From an uncultured Clostridia bacterium (GTDB lineage: Bacteria; Bacillota; Clostridia; TANB77; CAG-508), in the NCBI GenBank assembly GCA_947624905.1, contig CANQMI010000006.1, forward strand, positions 1 to 38,013: a stretch of 38,013 nucleotides of DNA. Direction: 5' to 3'. Made by a program: the position numbers and the translations under genes. The notes beneath the pieces are model-generated. The model had not been told where the DNA came from. It was given only the letters and a program-made list of their open reading frames with translations, and ran no database searches. Numbering within the stretch: the stretch's first letter is position 1; the number at the start of each line of letters is the position of its first letter. Positions 16,794-25,269 of the stretch are shown here, in pieces.

Positions 16794-18206
16794 TTACCAT
16801 TTTTCATATTTTAGTATGGCTTGTACTTCTTCCGCTAACCTTAAGCCTATTTTCTGATGGCCTTCCAGTGTTGGATGCAAATTATCTGCTCCAATATATT
16901 CAGCCAATACAAATGGTGTTGCACCTTTTGTTATAGTTCTTCCATCACTTGCAATTGATGTGTTTGTTATAAAATCGATAAATGGTATTTGATTCTCTAA
17001 TGCTACTTTTTTTATTGCATCATTCATTGTTTCAGCATTTTTATTAAATTCTTCTCTTAATCCTCCCGCAACTTTTTCTACTCCAATCATAATCAATTTT
17101 ATATCCGTATTATTGTTTTTGTTTAATTCTTTTACTTCATTTATACAATTCTGAGCTTCAGCTGCAACTCTTTCTGGTTCAGCTGCTCTTGAAAATATAT
17201 CATTACCTGCTCCACCAACGATTATTATATCTGGGGTTAATCCTTTTTCCACCATATATTTTATTCTATTCTGATACCAGATTGCCTTCCATATATTTTC
17301 GTCGCCATTAATAGGTACACTATAGCCAGTTCCTCCTACTCCATTATTTATACATTCAAAACCTAGCGCATCTGATAAAACATTTACATAGGAGTCATAC
17401 AATCTTGATCTTCTACCTTCTACTGCTGTTCCCAATGTTGCATTTGTCCAACTATTTCCTACAAATAGTACTCTCTTTCCAGGTTGTCTTGTCGTTTTTG
17501 TTACTTTGTTTTCATCTTCTTTCTTGACTGCTAACCCAACAAAACAGTTGAATGCTTCTATTCTTACTGTTCTTTTTGTTGCATCTGGAAATGTTACTAA
17601 ATACCATGCCCATCCTTCGTCCGTGATTCCAATTGATGATTTTACATATTTCCATTTGTCTTTGCTTTCATTCCATACTGATAGTCTAAATCCTCCACAT
17701 CCTACAATTTCAAACTTTTGACATGCTACATCAAATTCATATGTCAGAGATTCAGTTCTATTATTCTCATCTGCAAAATATCCTCGTGGCATGTGATTGT
17801 ATTCGTCTGAATATATTTCTACTACTTTATAATTATTTACTGTAAAAATATCATCATTGAATGTATTTCCATCTTCAGATGACTTGATATATACATTATC
17901 TTCTGGATTTTCTTCTAAGTATGTGTTTTGAAAATAGTCAGTCACACGTGTTATGGTAGTAGTCGTGTCTACGTCTGGTAATTTTGGCTTTGATTCCTCA
18001 TCTTTATCTTTTTTTAGGTATTTCATTATTTTATTTAATGCTTCTTGTTCTTCTTCTCCCGCTTTTATATAGTTATCTACTGCACTCTTCGCTAATCCAA
18101 ATAAATTTGATTTGGTAACATTACTTATTGTTATCCCTGTCAAAATGATTAGAATAATGACTGTGATGATTAGTGCAATTAGAGTGATTCCTCCTTCTTT
18201 TCTCAT
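16794..18206 (-). CDS. SGNH/GDSL hydrolase with prepilin-like N-terminus
   Basis: The product is 470 aa. The N-terminus (MRKEGGITLIALIITVIILI) has the look of a type IV prepilin: a short basic leader, Gly, then a long hydrophobic helix. A linker with Lys/Asp follows (about 35-85), then a beta-rich domain (90-230). From about 240 on is an SGNH hydrolase with the block I motif VLFVGNSWT, GGAGNDIF (block III), and DNLHPT near the end (catalytic Asp-His region). SGNH enzymes are esterases or lipases, often acting on acetylated surface polysaccharides. AAAGGAG precedes ATG 18206. The role of the pilin-like tail is an inference. Confidence 0.85.
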   Translation of the reverse strand: MRKEGGITLIALIITVIILIILTGITISNVTKSNLFGLAKSAVDNYIKAGEEEQEALNKIMKYLKKDKDEESKPKLPDVDTTTTITRVTDYFQNTYLEENPEDNVYIKSSEDGNTFNDDIFTVNNYKVVEIYSDEYNHMPRGYFADENNRTESLTYEFDVACQKFEIVGCGGFRLSVWNESKDKWKYVKSSIGITDEGWAWYLVTFPDATKRTVRIEAFNCFVGLAVKKEDENKVTKTTRQPGKRVLFVGNSWTNATLGTAVEGRRSRLYDSYVNVLSDALGFECINNGVGGTGYSVPINGDENIWKAIWYQNRIKYMVEKGLTPDIIIVGGAGNDIFSRAAEPERVAAEAQNCINEVKELNKNNNTDIKLIMIGVEKVAGGLREEFNKNAETMNDAIKKVALENQIPFIDFITNTSIASDGRTITKGATPFVLAEYIGADNLHPTLEGHQKIGLRLAEEVQAILKYEKW

Positions 18207-18289
18207 TTGTTCTCCTTTCCTATAATTTCTTATTTGTAATCAAATTAAAAATAATTTGATTACAATTTATGTTTTTATATAACAAAAAT

Positions 18290-18331
18290 ACACACAAAAC
18301 TCATACTCTAAAAAGTATAAGTCCTGTGTGT
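18290..18331. repeat. hairpin upstream of the SGNH gene
   Basis: Arms ACACACAAAACTCATAC (18290-18306) and GTATAAGTCCTGTGTGT (18315-18331) pair with a few mismatches. On the minus strand this lies between the (CA) tract and the gene, and is followed by ATTTTTG, so it could act as an attenuator or leader terminator. Function unknown. Confidence 0.5.
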
Positions 18332-18361
18332 CCTTATATTACCTATTTCTATTAATATGCC

Positions 18362-18399
<38 letters not shown>

Positions 18400-18611
18400 T
18401 CTAGCGTTCCAGCGTTTTTTCATCTTTCGTTTTCCTCCAAAATTTTATATTCCCCTTGAGATAAAACTAATTCAATTTTATTGTATATTACTTTTTTACT
18501 TTAGTCAAGCAATTTTTCTAATTTGTAATATAAATGTAAAATTTGGCTGTGAATAGTAACAATTAATTTAGCAAAATATTTGAATCTAAATTATAATATT
18601 TTTAATCATAA

Positions 18612-18642
18612 AAATACTCAAGACTTGAAATCTTGAGTATTT
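18612..18642. terminator. intrinsic terminator after TraG/VirD4-like gene
   Basis: AAATACTCAAGA (18612-18623) pairs perfectly with TCTTGAGTATTT (18631-18642). It is five bases beyond the stop of the minus-strand gene at 18648. Confidence 0.85.
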
Positions 18643-18647
18643 CTTAT

Positions 18648-21026
18648 TTATTTATCAGAATCTTTTTTGATATTATATATTATTGCGTCTTCATTGTTGA
18701 ATAAGAAGTCTGCATCAGTTACATCTGTTTGTACTGGATCAATTTCTTGATCATCCGAGAAGGAATCAAAATCTACTCTCTTTGGATCAAATCCTTTTCT
18801 TTTTAATGTTGGTTCTGCTTCTGTTTCATTCAAGATTCCTGTTTGATATTTTGCGAAGTCAAATTTCTTAGGTTTGTGTTCTTCTTTATATTTTGAATCC
18901 ATAAAGTCTAATTTTGCAACTCCAACAAAGCTCTTTCCTTTATCATCTTTATATTTGAATGCACAGTTTTTGAATTTAAGTGCTTGGATTTTTCCAAGTT
19001 CAAAGTTCTTCTTCCAGCCCCATTTAACTCCATTGTAATCTCCATAAGAAACACTGCTTGGTGAAGATTCTCCTGTCAAGAATTGTTTTCCTTTTCCTTC
19101 TGGTTTTATAGACATATTCTGAGTATATAGCCACTCTCTCTTATCACCAAATTCTTGTGACCAGAATTCGTTTTCTTCTGGTGTAAGATTTCCAAATACT
19201 ATTTTTGCAGTACAGTTAGAAAGTATTGTTCTTCTTGATGTTGATGTTGCATTTAATTGTTCAAGGTTTTGTGCTGTTATTATTGTTCCAACTTTATACT
19301 TTCTATATAGTGTAAATAATCCAAGTGTAGCTCCGCACAAGAAATCCGGGAATTCGTCTATATATAGTAAGTGTGGTATTCTTGTACTTTCACTTCCAGG
19401 TCTTTTCAAAACTGAACGTTGCATTGCCATTATAAAGAATAATCCAAATGCTGTTTGAAGTACTGGGCCTAAATCTCCTCTTCTTGTACAAATTATAGTA
19501 ACCTCTCCATTTTCTAATACTTTGTCAAAGTTTATATTATTTGTTCTATTGCATAAGACATTGTTTAATCCAGGTACTCTTAATAAAGCATCTAATTTTG
19601 TAATTGCTGTATGTACATATTTTTCTGTTTCTTTTCTCATTATTCCATCTGGATAGAAATTCTTTTTGAAATAACCAATTTGTAATTTATATGTTTGATA
19701 AAGTTCTGGATCTTCTTCTATCTTTTTGCACATATCTACTACTAAATCAAAATCATTTAACATATTTAACATATCTTCAAGATTTGGAAGTAATCCATTG
19801 TTTAATCTAGGATACATCTCAGCCAAGATTATTGTTAAATTTTCTACAGCTTGTGCTGCTGAATTTTGGAAAAAGATTTCATCTTCTGCTGGTCGTGATG
19901 CACTATACATTGCAGATAATATAGAAGATATAACTGCAGCAATTTCGCCTGGTGCTCCATATGAGAATGGATTTATTCCTATTGAATTTGGATTATTAGG
20001 ATCTACTATATTGAATTTTAGATTAAAGTTTTTAACTACTTCTATCATTCTATTTGTTGATTCATAGTCAGGCGACATGAAAGTTAGTCCCAAATCTTTA
20101 TATATTATTTTTGGACTATCTGAATATATCATTTTGCTTAAATAAGCTTTATATAGTTTTTCTTTTCCTGGTAATGGTTCAAGCATATTTAAATTAAAGT
20201 TTTCATTTATATAGTCATTTGTATAAGGACAATTCAAAGTTGCAAGTCCTGTTTTAAGTGCAGTAAATCCCATTTCTTTTGCTGCTTCTTTAAAGAAGTA
20301 TTTTTTCTCTATATCACGAGCCATCATTGGTTCAAGCAATAGTGCTGTTTTTCCCATTCCTGATGGTCCACATACAAGCATTGGGTCTGCTCTTCTATTG
20401 TCATATACTTTAACTGTTTTTCCGGTTTCTTTATCTATTGATATTACGTTTTCAAAACTGTAGGCACCTGATGGAGTTGTTTTCTTTGATAAATCTATTC
20501 CTGTATAATCCCAAATTGATTCTCTGATTAATCTTGTATCTGCAACTCCTGCATAACACCACCAGAATATTGAGAAGAAAGTAGTAAGTGGAATATAAAT
20601 TGCAATTGCTTGAAATGCTGGTTTTATAACGCTTGTAAATTTTGTAACCACTTCTACATAATTTGGAACAGAGAATAAAAACATCCACAATCCTGCATTT
20701 ATCCATTGCGTTATCATTGAAATCGCTATTATGTATATTGATATTGCATACGCATACATAATCATCAATTTGAACTTTCCTGATTCAGCATATTTTGAAT
20801 TTCCTGAAAACAAAAATGCCAATACTGGACATGCCAATGCCAATGTGTATGTTATAGGTCCCCAATATGAAACAGAAATACCTGTAAACATCATGATTAA
20901 CATTTCTACAATTCTATCTACTGCAATATAAATTGTAGCTAATGTAAATATGTATGTAAAAAATGTGTTTCTATCTGTTTTTAATATCTTTAGTAATTTG
21001 TCGACATACTTCAAAATATCCACCAC
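18648..21026 (-). CDS. VirD4/TraG-like type IV coupling ATPase
   Basis: The product is 792 aa. The N-terminal 170 residues hold four or so membrane helices. A Walker A motif (CGPSGMGKTALLLEPMMAR, about residue 218-236) and Walker B (LLYIDEFPDFL, about 560) mark the motor domain, as in TraG/VirD4 coupling proteins that pump DNA or protein into a type IV secretion channel. No relaxase, VirB4 or other transfer gene is near, so it is isolated here. The start is GTG at 21026 with only a weak upstream signal. The C-terminal 90 residues are acidic. Whether it still serves conjugation or a cell-surface role is open. Confidence 0.85.
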   Translation of the reverse strand: MVDILKYVDKLLKILKTDRNTFFTYIFTLATIYIAVDRIVEMLIMMFTGISVSYWGPITYTLALACPVLAFLFSGNSKYAESGKFKLMIMYAYAISIYIIAISMITQWINAGLWMFLFSVPNYVEVVTKFTSVIKPAFQAIAIYIPLTTFFSIFWWCYAGVADTRLIRESIWDYTGIDLSKKTTPSGAYSFENVISIDKETGKTVKVYDNRRADPMLVCGPSGMGKTALLLEPMMARDIEKKYFFKEAAKEMGFTALKTGLATLNCPYTNDYINENFNLNMLEPLPGKEKLYKAYLSKMIYSDSPKIIYKDLGLTFMSPDYESTNRMIEVVKNFNLKFNIVDPNNPNSIGINPFSYGAPGEIAAVISSILSAMYSASRPAEDEIFFQNSAAQAVENLTIILAEMYPRLNNGLLPNLEDMLNMLNDFDLVVDMCKKIEEDPELYQTYKLQIGYFKKNFYPDGIMRKETEKYVHTAITKLDALLRVPGLNNVLCNRTNNINFDKVLENGEVTIICTRRGDLGPVLQTAFGLFFIMAMQRSVLKRPGSESTRIPHLLYIDEFPDFLCGATLGLFTLYRKYKVGTIITAQNLEQLNATSTSRRTILSNCTAKIVFGNLTPEENEFWSQEFGDKREWLYTQNMSIKPEGKGKQFLTGESSPSSVSYGDYNGVKWGWKKNFELGKIQALKFKNCAFKYKDDKGKSFVGVAKLDFMDSKYKEEHKPKKFDFAKYQTGILNETEAEPTLKRKGFDPKRVDFDSFSDDQEIDPVQTDVTDADFLFNNEDAIIYNIKKDSDK

Positions 21027-21183
21027 TTTCTTTTTTATTTAGGCTTTCTTTAATATCACATAATTATACATATATATTATGACACATTTTGGCGAAAAAA
21101 ACAAGTATTTTCATAAAAAAAGCAAATTTAAAATAGGTTATTCTAGCACTCTCAAGAATGAAAATAATATTTATCTTGAATTA

Positions 21184-22605
21184 CTATAATTTTATTTCTT
21201 CAAATGTATCTTTTCGTATATTATCTGGAACATCTATTGGATATTTACCTGTAAAGCATCCTACACATAGATTTGGTATTTTACAATTCTTTGTTATTGC
21301 TTTCAAACTGTCAAGGCTTAAATATTCAAGGCTATCTGCTCCAATTATTTTTCTTACATCTTCGGTTGTCCTATTGTATGTTATTAAATCTTCTTTATTA
21401 TCTATATCTGTTCCAAAATAACATGCGTCTACAAAAGCTGGAGATGCAATTCTTAAATGAACTTCTTTTGCACCTGCTTTTCTAAGAACTGCTATTATAT
21501 TTTTTATTGTTGTTCCTCTTACAATAGAATCATCAATAAGTATAATTTTCTTTCCTTGAACAGATTCTTTTATAGGATTTAATTTTAGGCCAACTAATTC
21601 ATTTCTTTTTTCTTGTGCATTCTGTATGAATGTTCTTCCTATGTATTTACTTTTTGTGAAAATTATATCATAGTGAACACCTGATTCCTTAGAATATCCT
21701 AATGCTGCATCTAGTCCAGAGTCTGGCACTCCCGCAACAATATCCGCGTTTACTGGTGCTTGTTTTGCCAAGAATCTTCCTGCATCTTCTCTAAATTTAT
21801 GTATGCTTATTCCATCTATTATGGAATCTGGTCTTGCAAAATATATATATTCAAATGAGCAAAATCCTTTTGGTGCATTTTCATTTGTTTGTTTTGATTC
21901 TATCTGGTTATTTTTTACAATTACTATTTCCCCAGGTTTTACATCTCTTTCAAACTTTGCTCCAGTAATATCTAAAGCACAACTTTCTGATGCAAATACT
22001 GTTCTATTTTCTGTCTTTCCAATACATAATGGTCTGAATCCTTGTGGATCTCTTACTGCAAGTAATTTTGTTGATGTCATTATTAATAAAGAATAAGAAC
22101 CTTTCAAACGTTTCATTGCTTTTTCTACGGCTTCTTCTATGGAATTTGATTTTAGCCTCTCTTGAACAATAATATGACAAATTATTTCTGTGTCTGTTGT
22201 TGTCGTAAATATTGCTCCTTTTTCTTCTAGTTCTTCTCTAAGTTCTTGTGCATTTATGATATTTCCATTATGTACAACTGCTAGATTTCCTTTTTTATGT
22301 CTTATTACCATTGGTTGTGCATTCTCTTTTCTAGCTTTTCCTGTTGTAGAATATCTAACATGTCCAATTCCCATTTTTCCTTCTGGAAGTTCTTCTAAGA
22401 CATGCTTGGAAAATACTTTTGCTACTAATCCTAAATCTTTTCTGTAAGTTATTAATCCATCACAATTTATTGCAATTCCACAGCTTTCTTCTCCTCTATG
22501 CTGAAGTGCTGATAGTCCTACATCTATCATATATGCTAATTGGTCTTTTGATTCTTTTGAATAGACACCAAAAATTCCACATTCTTCTTTTATTTTTCTA
22601 AACAT
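21184..22605 (-). CDS. purF: amidophosphoribosyltransferase
   Basis: The product is 473 aa. It catalyses the first committed step of purine synthesis, making phosphoribosylamine from PRPP and glutamine. The N-terminal nucleophile Cys is exposed after removal of a short leader (MFRKIKEE-CGIFGVY). The glutaminase residues HNGNI and the PRPP-binding motif (IILIDDSIVRGTT) are present, and the C-terminal cysteines (ACYFG, NLCVGCF) fit the iron-sulphur cluster ligands of the Bacillus-type enzyme. GGAGG lies before ATG 22605. No other pur gene is in the window. Confidence 0.97.
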   Translation of the reverse strand: MFRKIKEECGIFGVYSKESKDQLAYMIDVGLSALQHRGEESCGIAINCDGLITYRKDLGLVAKVFSKHVLEELPEGKMGIGHVRYSTTGKARKENAQPMVIRHKKGNLAVVHNGNIINAQELREELEEKGAIFTTTTDTEIICHIIVQERLKSNSIEEAVEKAMKRLKGSYSLLIMTSTKLLAVRDPQGFRPLCIGKTENRTVFASESCALDITGAKFERDVKPGEIVIVKNNQIESKQTNENAPKGFCSFEYIYFARPDSIIDGISIHKFREDAGRFLAKQAPVNADIVAGVPDSGLDAALGYSKESGVHYDIIFTKSKYIGRTFIQNAQEKRNELVGLKLNPIKESVQGKKIILIDDSIVRGTTIKNIIAVLRKAGAKEVHLRIASPAFVDACYFGTDIDNKEDLITYNRTTEDVRKIIGADSLEYLSLDSLKAITKNCKIPNLCVGCFTGKYPIDVPDNIRKDTFEEIKL

Positions 22606-22643
22606 TATAATTCCTCCAAATGCGACATCAAAATTACCCTATT

Positions 22644-22672
22644 ATTATAATTTAAAATCTAAAAATGCACAA
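22644..22672 (-). promoter_or_regulatory. candidate purF promoter
   Basis: On the minus strand TTGTGC (22672-22667) and TATAAT (22649-22644) are separated by 17 bases. No purine riboswitch or clear PurR box was recognised between it and the gene. Confidence 0.5.
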
Positions 22673-22734
22673 CACTTTTTTTGCTTTTTATAAAAGTTTT
22701 CTTGTTTTTAATTTAACTACGCATGCAAACTAAG

Positions 22735-22762
22735 TGAGGGTATCCTATTCAAGGAACCCTCA
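22735..22762. repeat. short hairpin between small exported-protein gene and purF
   Basis: TGAGGGT (22735-22741) pairs with ACCCTCA (22756-22762). There is no T-run directly after it on the minus strand, so termination is uncertain. Confidence 0.4.
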
Positions 22763-22800
22763 TTATTAGTAAATTTTATACAAACTTATTAAATCATCCA

Positions 22801-23208
22801 TTATTGATGATCATTATTCCTATTTTCAGTTTGCATTGCATAGTACCAAACTAATCCAACGATTATTGCACCAGCGATAGCAAGAATTATCCAAACTGTA
22901 GCGTTATTTGTTGTATATCCTGTTGTTGTAGAATCAGTTCTTGTAGCAGTATATTCTCCATCTGTTCTTGTTCCCATATCCATTGTATTTCTATCTGCTC
23001 TATTTTCAGCGTTATTTTCTGTATTTGTCATATCATCTTTAACATCTCTTGCAGAGTTTGTAACATCTTGTACTACATTTTTTATGCCATTTCCCATGTT
23101 TTGTAATCCATTTTTTGCATCATTCATAAGATTTGCACCAAAAACATTGCTTGATAGAAGAACAATTAAACAAAATATAGATGTTATAATTAAAGATTTC
23201 TTGATCAT
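22801..23208 (-). CDS. small exported protein with C-terminal membrane helix
   Basis: The product is 135 aa from ATG 23208, chosen for the GGAGG seven to eight bases upstream; a longer frame from 23334 lacks this. A signal peptide (KKSLIITSIFCLIVLLSSNVFGA) is followed by an Asn/Asp/Thr-rich linker and a C-terminal helix (TVWIILAIAGAIIVGLVWYY). The linker is likely outside the cell, tethered at both ends or after cleavage by the tail. The neighbour at 23363 has the same layout. The family is not recognised. Confidence 0.65.
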   Translation of the reverse strand: MIKKSLIITSIFCLIVLLSSNVFGANLMNDAKNGLQNMGNGIKNVVQDVTNSARDVKDDMTNTENNAENRADRNTMDMGTRTDGEYTATRTDSTTTGYTTNNATVWIILAIAGAIIVGLVWYYAMQTENRNNDHQ

Positions 23209-23312
23209 TATAAATTCCTCCTTCAAAAAATTAAAAAGTTTGTGTAAACTATATATATTGTGCTTAAAAAAAGCAAAAATATTCATGTAAAAAACGGAAT
23301 AAAAAAAGAAAA

Positions 23313-23342
23313 GCACTAAAATGGTTTTTTCCATTTTAGTGC
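23313..23342. terminator. intrinsic terminator after the small gene at 23363
   Basis: GCACTAAAATGG (23313-23324) pairs perfectly with CCATTTTAGTGC (23331-23342). On the minus strand a TTTTCTTTTTTT run follows. Confidence 0.85.
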
Positions 23343-23362
23343 AAAAATATAAAAATTTAACT

Positions 23363-23728
23363 TTAATGAAGGCGAATCAAAATTGCAATTGCAAGCAATA
23401 CTAAAAGTATTCCTAACACAATTAAAATTATATTCAATATATTTGACAAAGCTAAATCAGATGAACTAAGTGCAGCACTTGTTCCTACAGTTAGTGGTGC
23501 ATCTATACTTGTATCTGTAAAACTTTGATCATTTTCGTTTTCTGTTCCATATACAGTAGAGTCATTATCAAAATCATCTGTTTCATTTTCAATATCGTTT
23601 TGATTTTGCTGAGGCACAGATTGTTGGTTTGCATCAAGATCCATTGAAATATTTGCTCCCTTGACTAATGTGTTACAACAGCATAAAACTATAAATAAAA
23701 TTATTGAAAATATTAAAATTTTTCTCAT
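23363..23728 (-). CDS. small exported protein with C-terminal membrane helix
   Basis: The product is 121 aa with a signal peptide (ILIFSIILFIVLCCCNTLVKG), an Asp/Asn/Gln-rich middle, and a C-terminal helix (ILNIILIVLGILLVLLAIAIL). GGAGG lies five to six bases before ATG 23728. The layout matches the next gene downstream (22801-23208), although sequence identity is low, and the terminator between them suggests separate transcription. Function unknown. Confidence 0.65.
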   Translation of the reverse strand: MRKILIFSIILFIVLCCCNTLVKGANISMDLDANQQSVPQQNQNDIENETDDFDNDSTVYGTENENDQSFTDTSIDAPLTVGTSAALSSSDLALSNILNIILIVLGILLVLLAIAILIRLH

Positions 23729-23897
23729 AAGAACCTCCGTCTTTTATCTATCGTTAATATATAATATTTTATAGTATTTTTTTGTTAATGTCAATTAATT
23801 AACAAAATATTTTTTCAAGAAAGCTTGAAATTTATAAAATACATAATAATACTTACAAAAAATGCAGAGATTTAGGGGTTTTAATTATTTCAAAATA

Positions 23898-24580
23898 CTA
23901 GTCTATTGTTGTGGAGGTTCTGCCTGTTCCAACTACGTTTTCTTGAAGCGATCTCCAAGTATTGCATCCAATAATTCCATCTACTGCAAGTCCACGACTT
24001 CTCTGGTATTTTTTAACAGCTTCCTCTGTTCTAGCTCCAAATATTCCGATCTAATCCACCGAGTTGTATATCCTAGAGTATTTAAATCATCTTGTGCAAT
24101 TAGTGTATACATACCTACACTTCCTCTTTTTACCTGAGGGAATCCACCACTTGAACAAGCTGATGAAAGTGCTCTTTTATCAAAGTGTACCCAAGTTGGT
24201 GTAAGCGATACAGGTTCTACATAACTCCAGACTCCAGAGCTTTTTGCACTATTTCTCAATTGAGTCCTTTTATCATTTGTAAAAGTTTGTGCAACATCAA
24301 ATGCTACTCCAGCATAATGTTGACTTTGGTTTGAGTGTCCTCCTTCCCATGGCCTTTTAAATGCAAAGCCTACTGGAATTGGTCCTCCCCAAATATATCT
24401 TTGCGTATTCCAAGATTGCATTGTTCTCTTACTCGTCCATAAAGTTGGACTTTTGCTTGATCCTCTAAATTCTCTAACTGTAAGCGTTCTACCTGCGTTA
24501 TATGGCATTGCTTCCGCTTCGCCTCTATAGTATGTTTCCATTCTATTATTATCATTATTATAAACTAAAATTTTTGCCAT
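23898..24580 (-). CDS. putative M15-like peptidase with peptidoglycan-binding domain, two CGG recoding sites
   Basis: Read with two +1 events the product is 226 aa. Residues about 80-130 contain SQHYAGVAFDVAQ, and TWVHFD comes later; this resembles the HxxxxxxD and H motifs of M15-type zinc peptidases that cut peptidoglycan. The CGG sites at 24061 (Gly174) and 24048 (Gly178) restore LGYTTGGLDGIFGARTEEAV, then VKKYQRSRGLAVDGIIG, a complete PG_binding_1 repeat; unshifted, the domain is lost. There is no signal peptide. The start at ATG 24580 is seven bases after GGAGG. It is divergent from smpB. The catalytic assignment is tentative; the binding domain is clear. Confidence 0.8.
24045..24048 (-). 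other. CGGA recoding site 2 (wall hydrolase)
   Basis: The codons are GGA TTA GAT CGGA ATA TTT GGA GCT; DGIFGARTEEAV is the hallmark of PG_binding_1 domains. It lies 12 bases downstream of the first site. Preceding codon GAT. Confidence 0.95.
24058..24061 (-). other. CGGT recoding site 1 (wall hydrolase)
   Basis: The codons are TAT ACA ACT CGGT GGA TTA GAT. Two +1 events within 13 bases are needed to produce the intact domain. Preceding codon ACT. Confidence 0.92.
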
Positions 24581-24644
24581 ATTCATTCCTCCATATTAAT
24601 ATATTATGAAATATGGTGAAATGAGTGAATTTTGGAGTCAATTC

Positions 24645-24673
24645 TTTACATATTCCGTTCTCAGTGCTATAAT
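24645..24673 (+). promoter_or_regulatory. smpB promoter
   Basis: TTTACA (24645-24650) and TATAAT (24668-24673) have a 17-base spacer; the ATG of smpB is 21 bases beyond, after GAGGAGG. Confidence 0.75.
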
Positions 24674-24693
24674 GAGTTTGAGGAGGATATAAT

Positions 24694-25145
24694 ATGTCAA
24701 ACTTATCTTTCAAGAATCCAGTTGCAAGACACAATTATGAAATTATTGATACTGTAGAAGCCCGGTATTGTTTTGACTGGAACAGAAATTAAATCTATAC
24801 GAAATGGAAAAGTTAATTTAAAAGATAGTTATGCTATCATCAAAAATGGTGAGGCTTTTGTTTATAATATTCATATAAGTCCTTATGAACAAGGAAATAT
24901 CCAAAATAAAGATCCTCTTCGTACACGAAAACTACTTTTAAACCGTAGAGAAATTAATAAGCTTATTCGGAATGATTCAGCAAAAGGGATATTCTTTAGT
25001 CCCAATTAGTTTATATTTTAAAAGAAATTTTGTAAAAATTGAACTTGGTATAGGTAGAGGTAAAAAGCTTTACGATAAGCGACGTGAAGAAGCAAAGAAA
25101 GATGCTCAAAAGAAAATTGAAAGAGCTTTGAGAGAAAAAGTTTAA
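24694..25145 (+). CDS. smpB: SsrA-binding protein SmpB with two CGG recoding sites
   Basis: Read with two +1 events the product is 149 aa, the usual SmpB length. The start ATG 24694 has AGGAGG upstream and gives [21 protein letters not shown] at 24763 supplies Gly24 of [13 protein letters not shown], a core conserved motif. CGGA at 24968 supplies Gly92 of [17 protein letters not shown]. The C-terminal tail ([18 protein letters not shown]) is intact in the final frame. SmpB brings tmRNA to stalled ribosomes. Without both shifts only a 70-80 residue fragment of the wrong frame would arise. A rescue factor carrying two sites that could stall ribosomes suggests feedback control, which is inference. 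It is followed by a strong terminator. Confidence 0.97.
24763..24766 (+). other. CGGT recoding site 1 (smpB)
   Basis: The codons are GTA GAA GCC CGGT ATT GTT TTG. The restored [10 protein letters not shown] is near-invariant in SmpB. Preceding codon GCC. Confidence 0.96.
24968..24971 (+). other. CGGA recoding site 2 (smpB)
   Basis: The codons are AAG CTT ATT CGGA ATG ATT CAG. The restored frame runs through [15 protein letters not shown] to the normal C-terminus. Preceding codon ATT. Confidence 0.95.
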
Positions 25146-25186
25146 ATTTTATTTTAAATCAAAAATATCTAAGTTTATCAAAAGTC

Positions 25187-25216
25187 AAAAAGCAGTAAAT
25201 ATTTTACTGCTTTTTT
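25187..25216 (+). terminator. smpB terminator
   Basis: AGCAGTAAA (25191-25199) pairs with TTTACTGCT (25203-25211), followed by a T-run. The A-run in front makes it usable on the minus strand as well. Confidence 0.85.
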
Positions 25217-25228
25217 GTTATGCAAAAA

Positions 25229-25256
25229 AGCACAGAAAATATATAATTTCTGTGCT
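25229..25256 (-). terminator. terminator of the TrmH-like gene
   Basis: AGCACAGAAA (25229-25238) pairs perfectly with TTTCTGTGCT (25247-25256). On the minus strand it is followed by TTTTTT. Confidence 0.85.
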
Positions 25257-25269
25257 ATAAAAAGTCTTT

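Noticed and set aside
22605..22800. Purine riboswitch before purF
   Set aside because: The leader is only about 40 bases from the likely promoter to the start codon and no aptamer-like core was found.
24694..25145. smpB and the other genes as pseudogenes
   Set aside because: Apart from CGG sites their frames are intact, motifs are conserved, and they have good ribosome binding sites, promoters and terminators. Thirteen genes, several essential, would all be dead.
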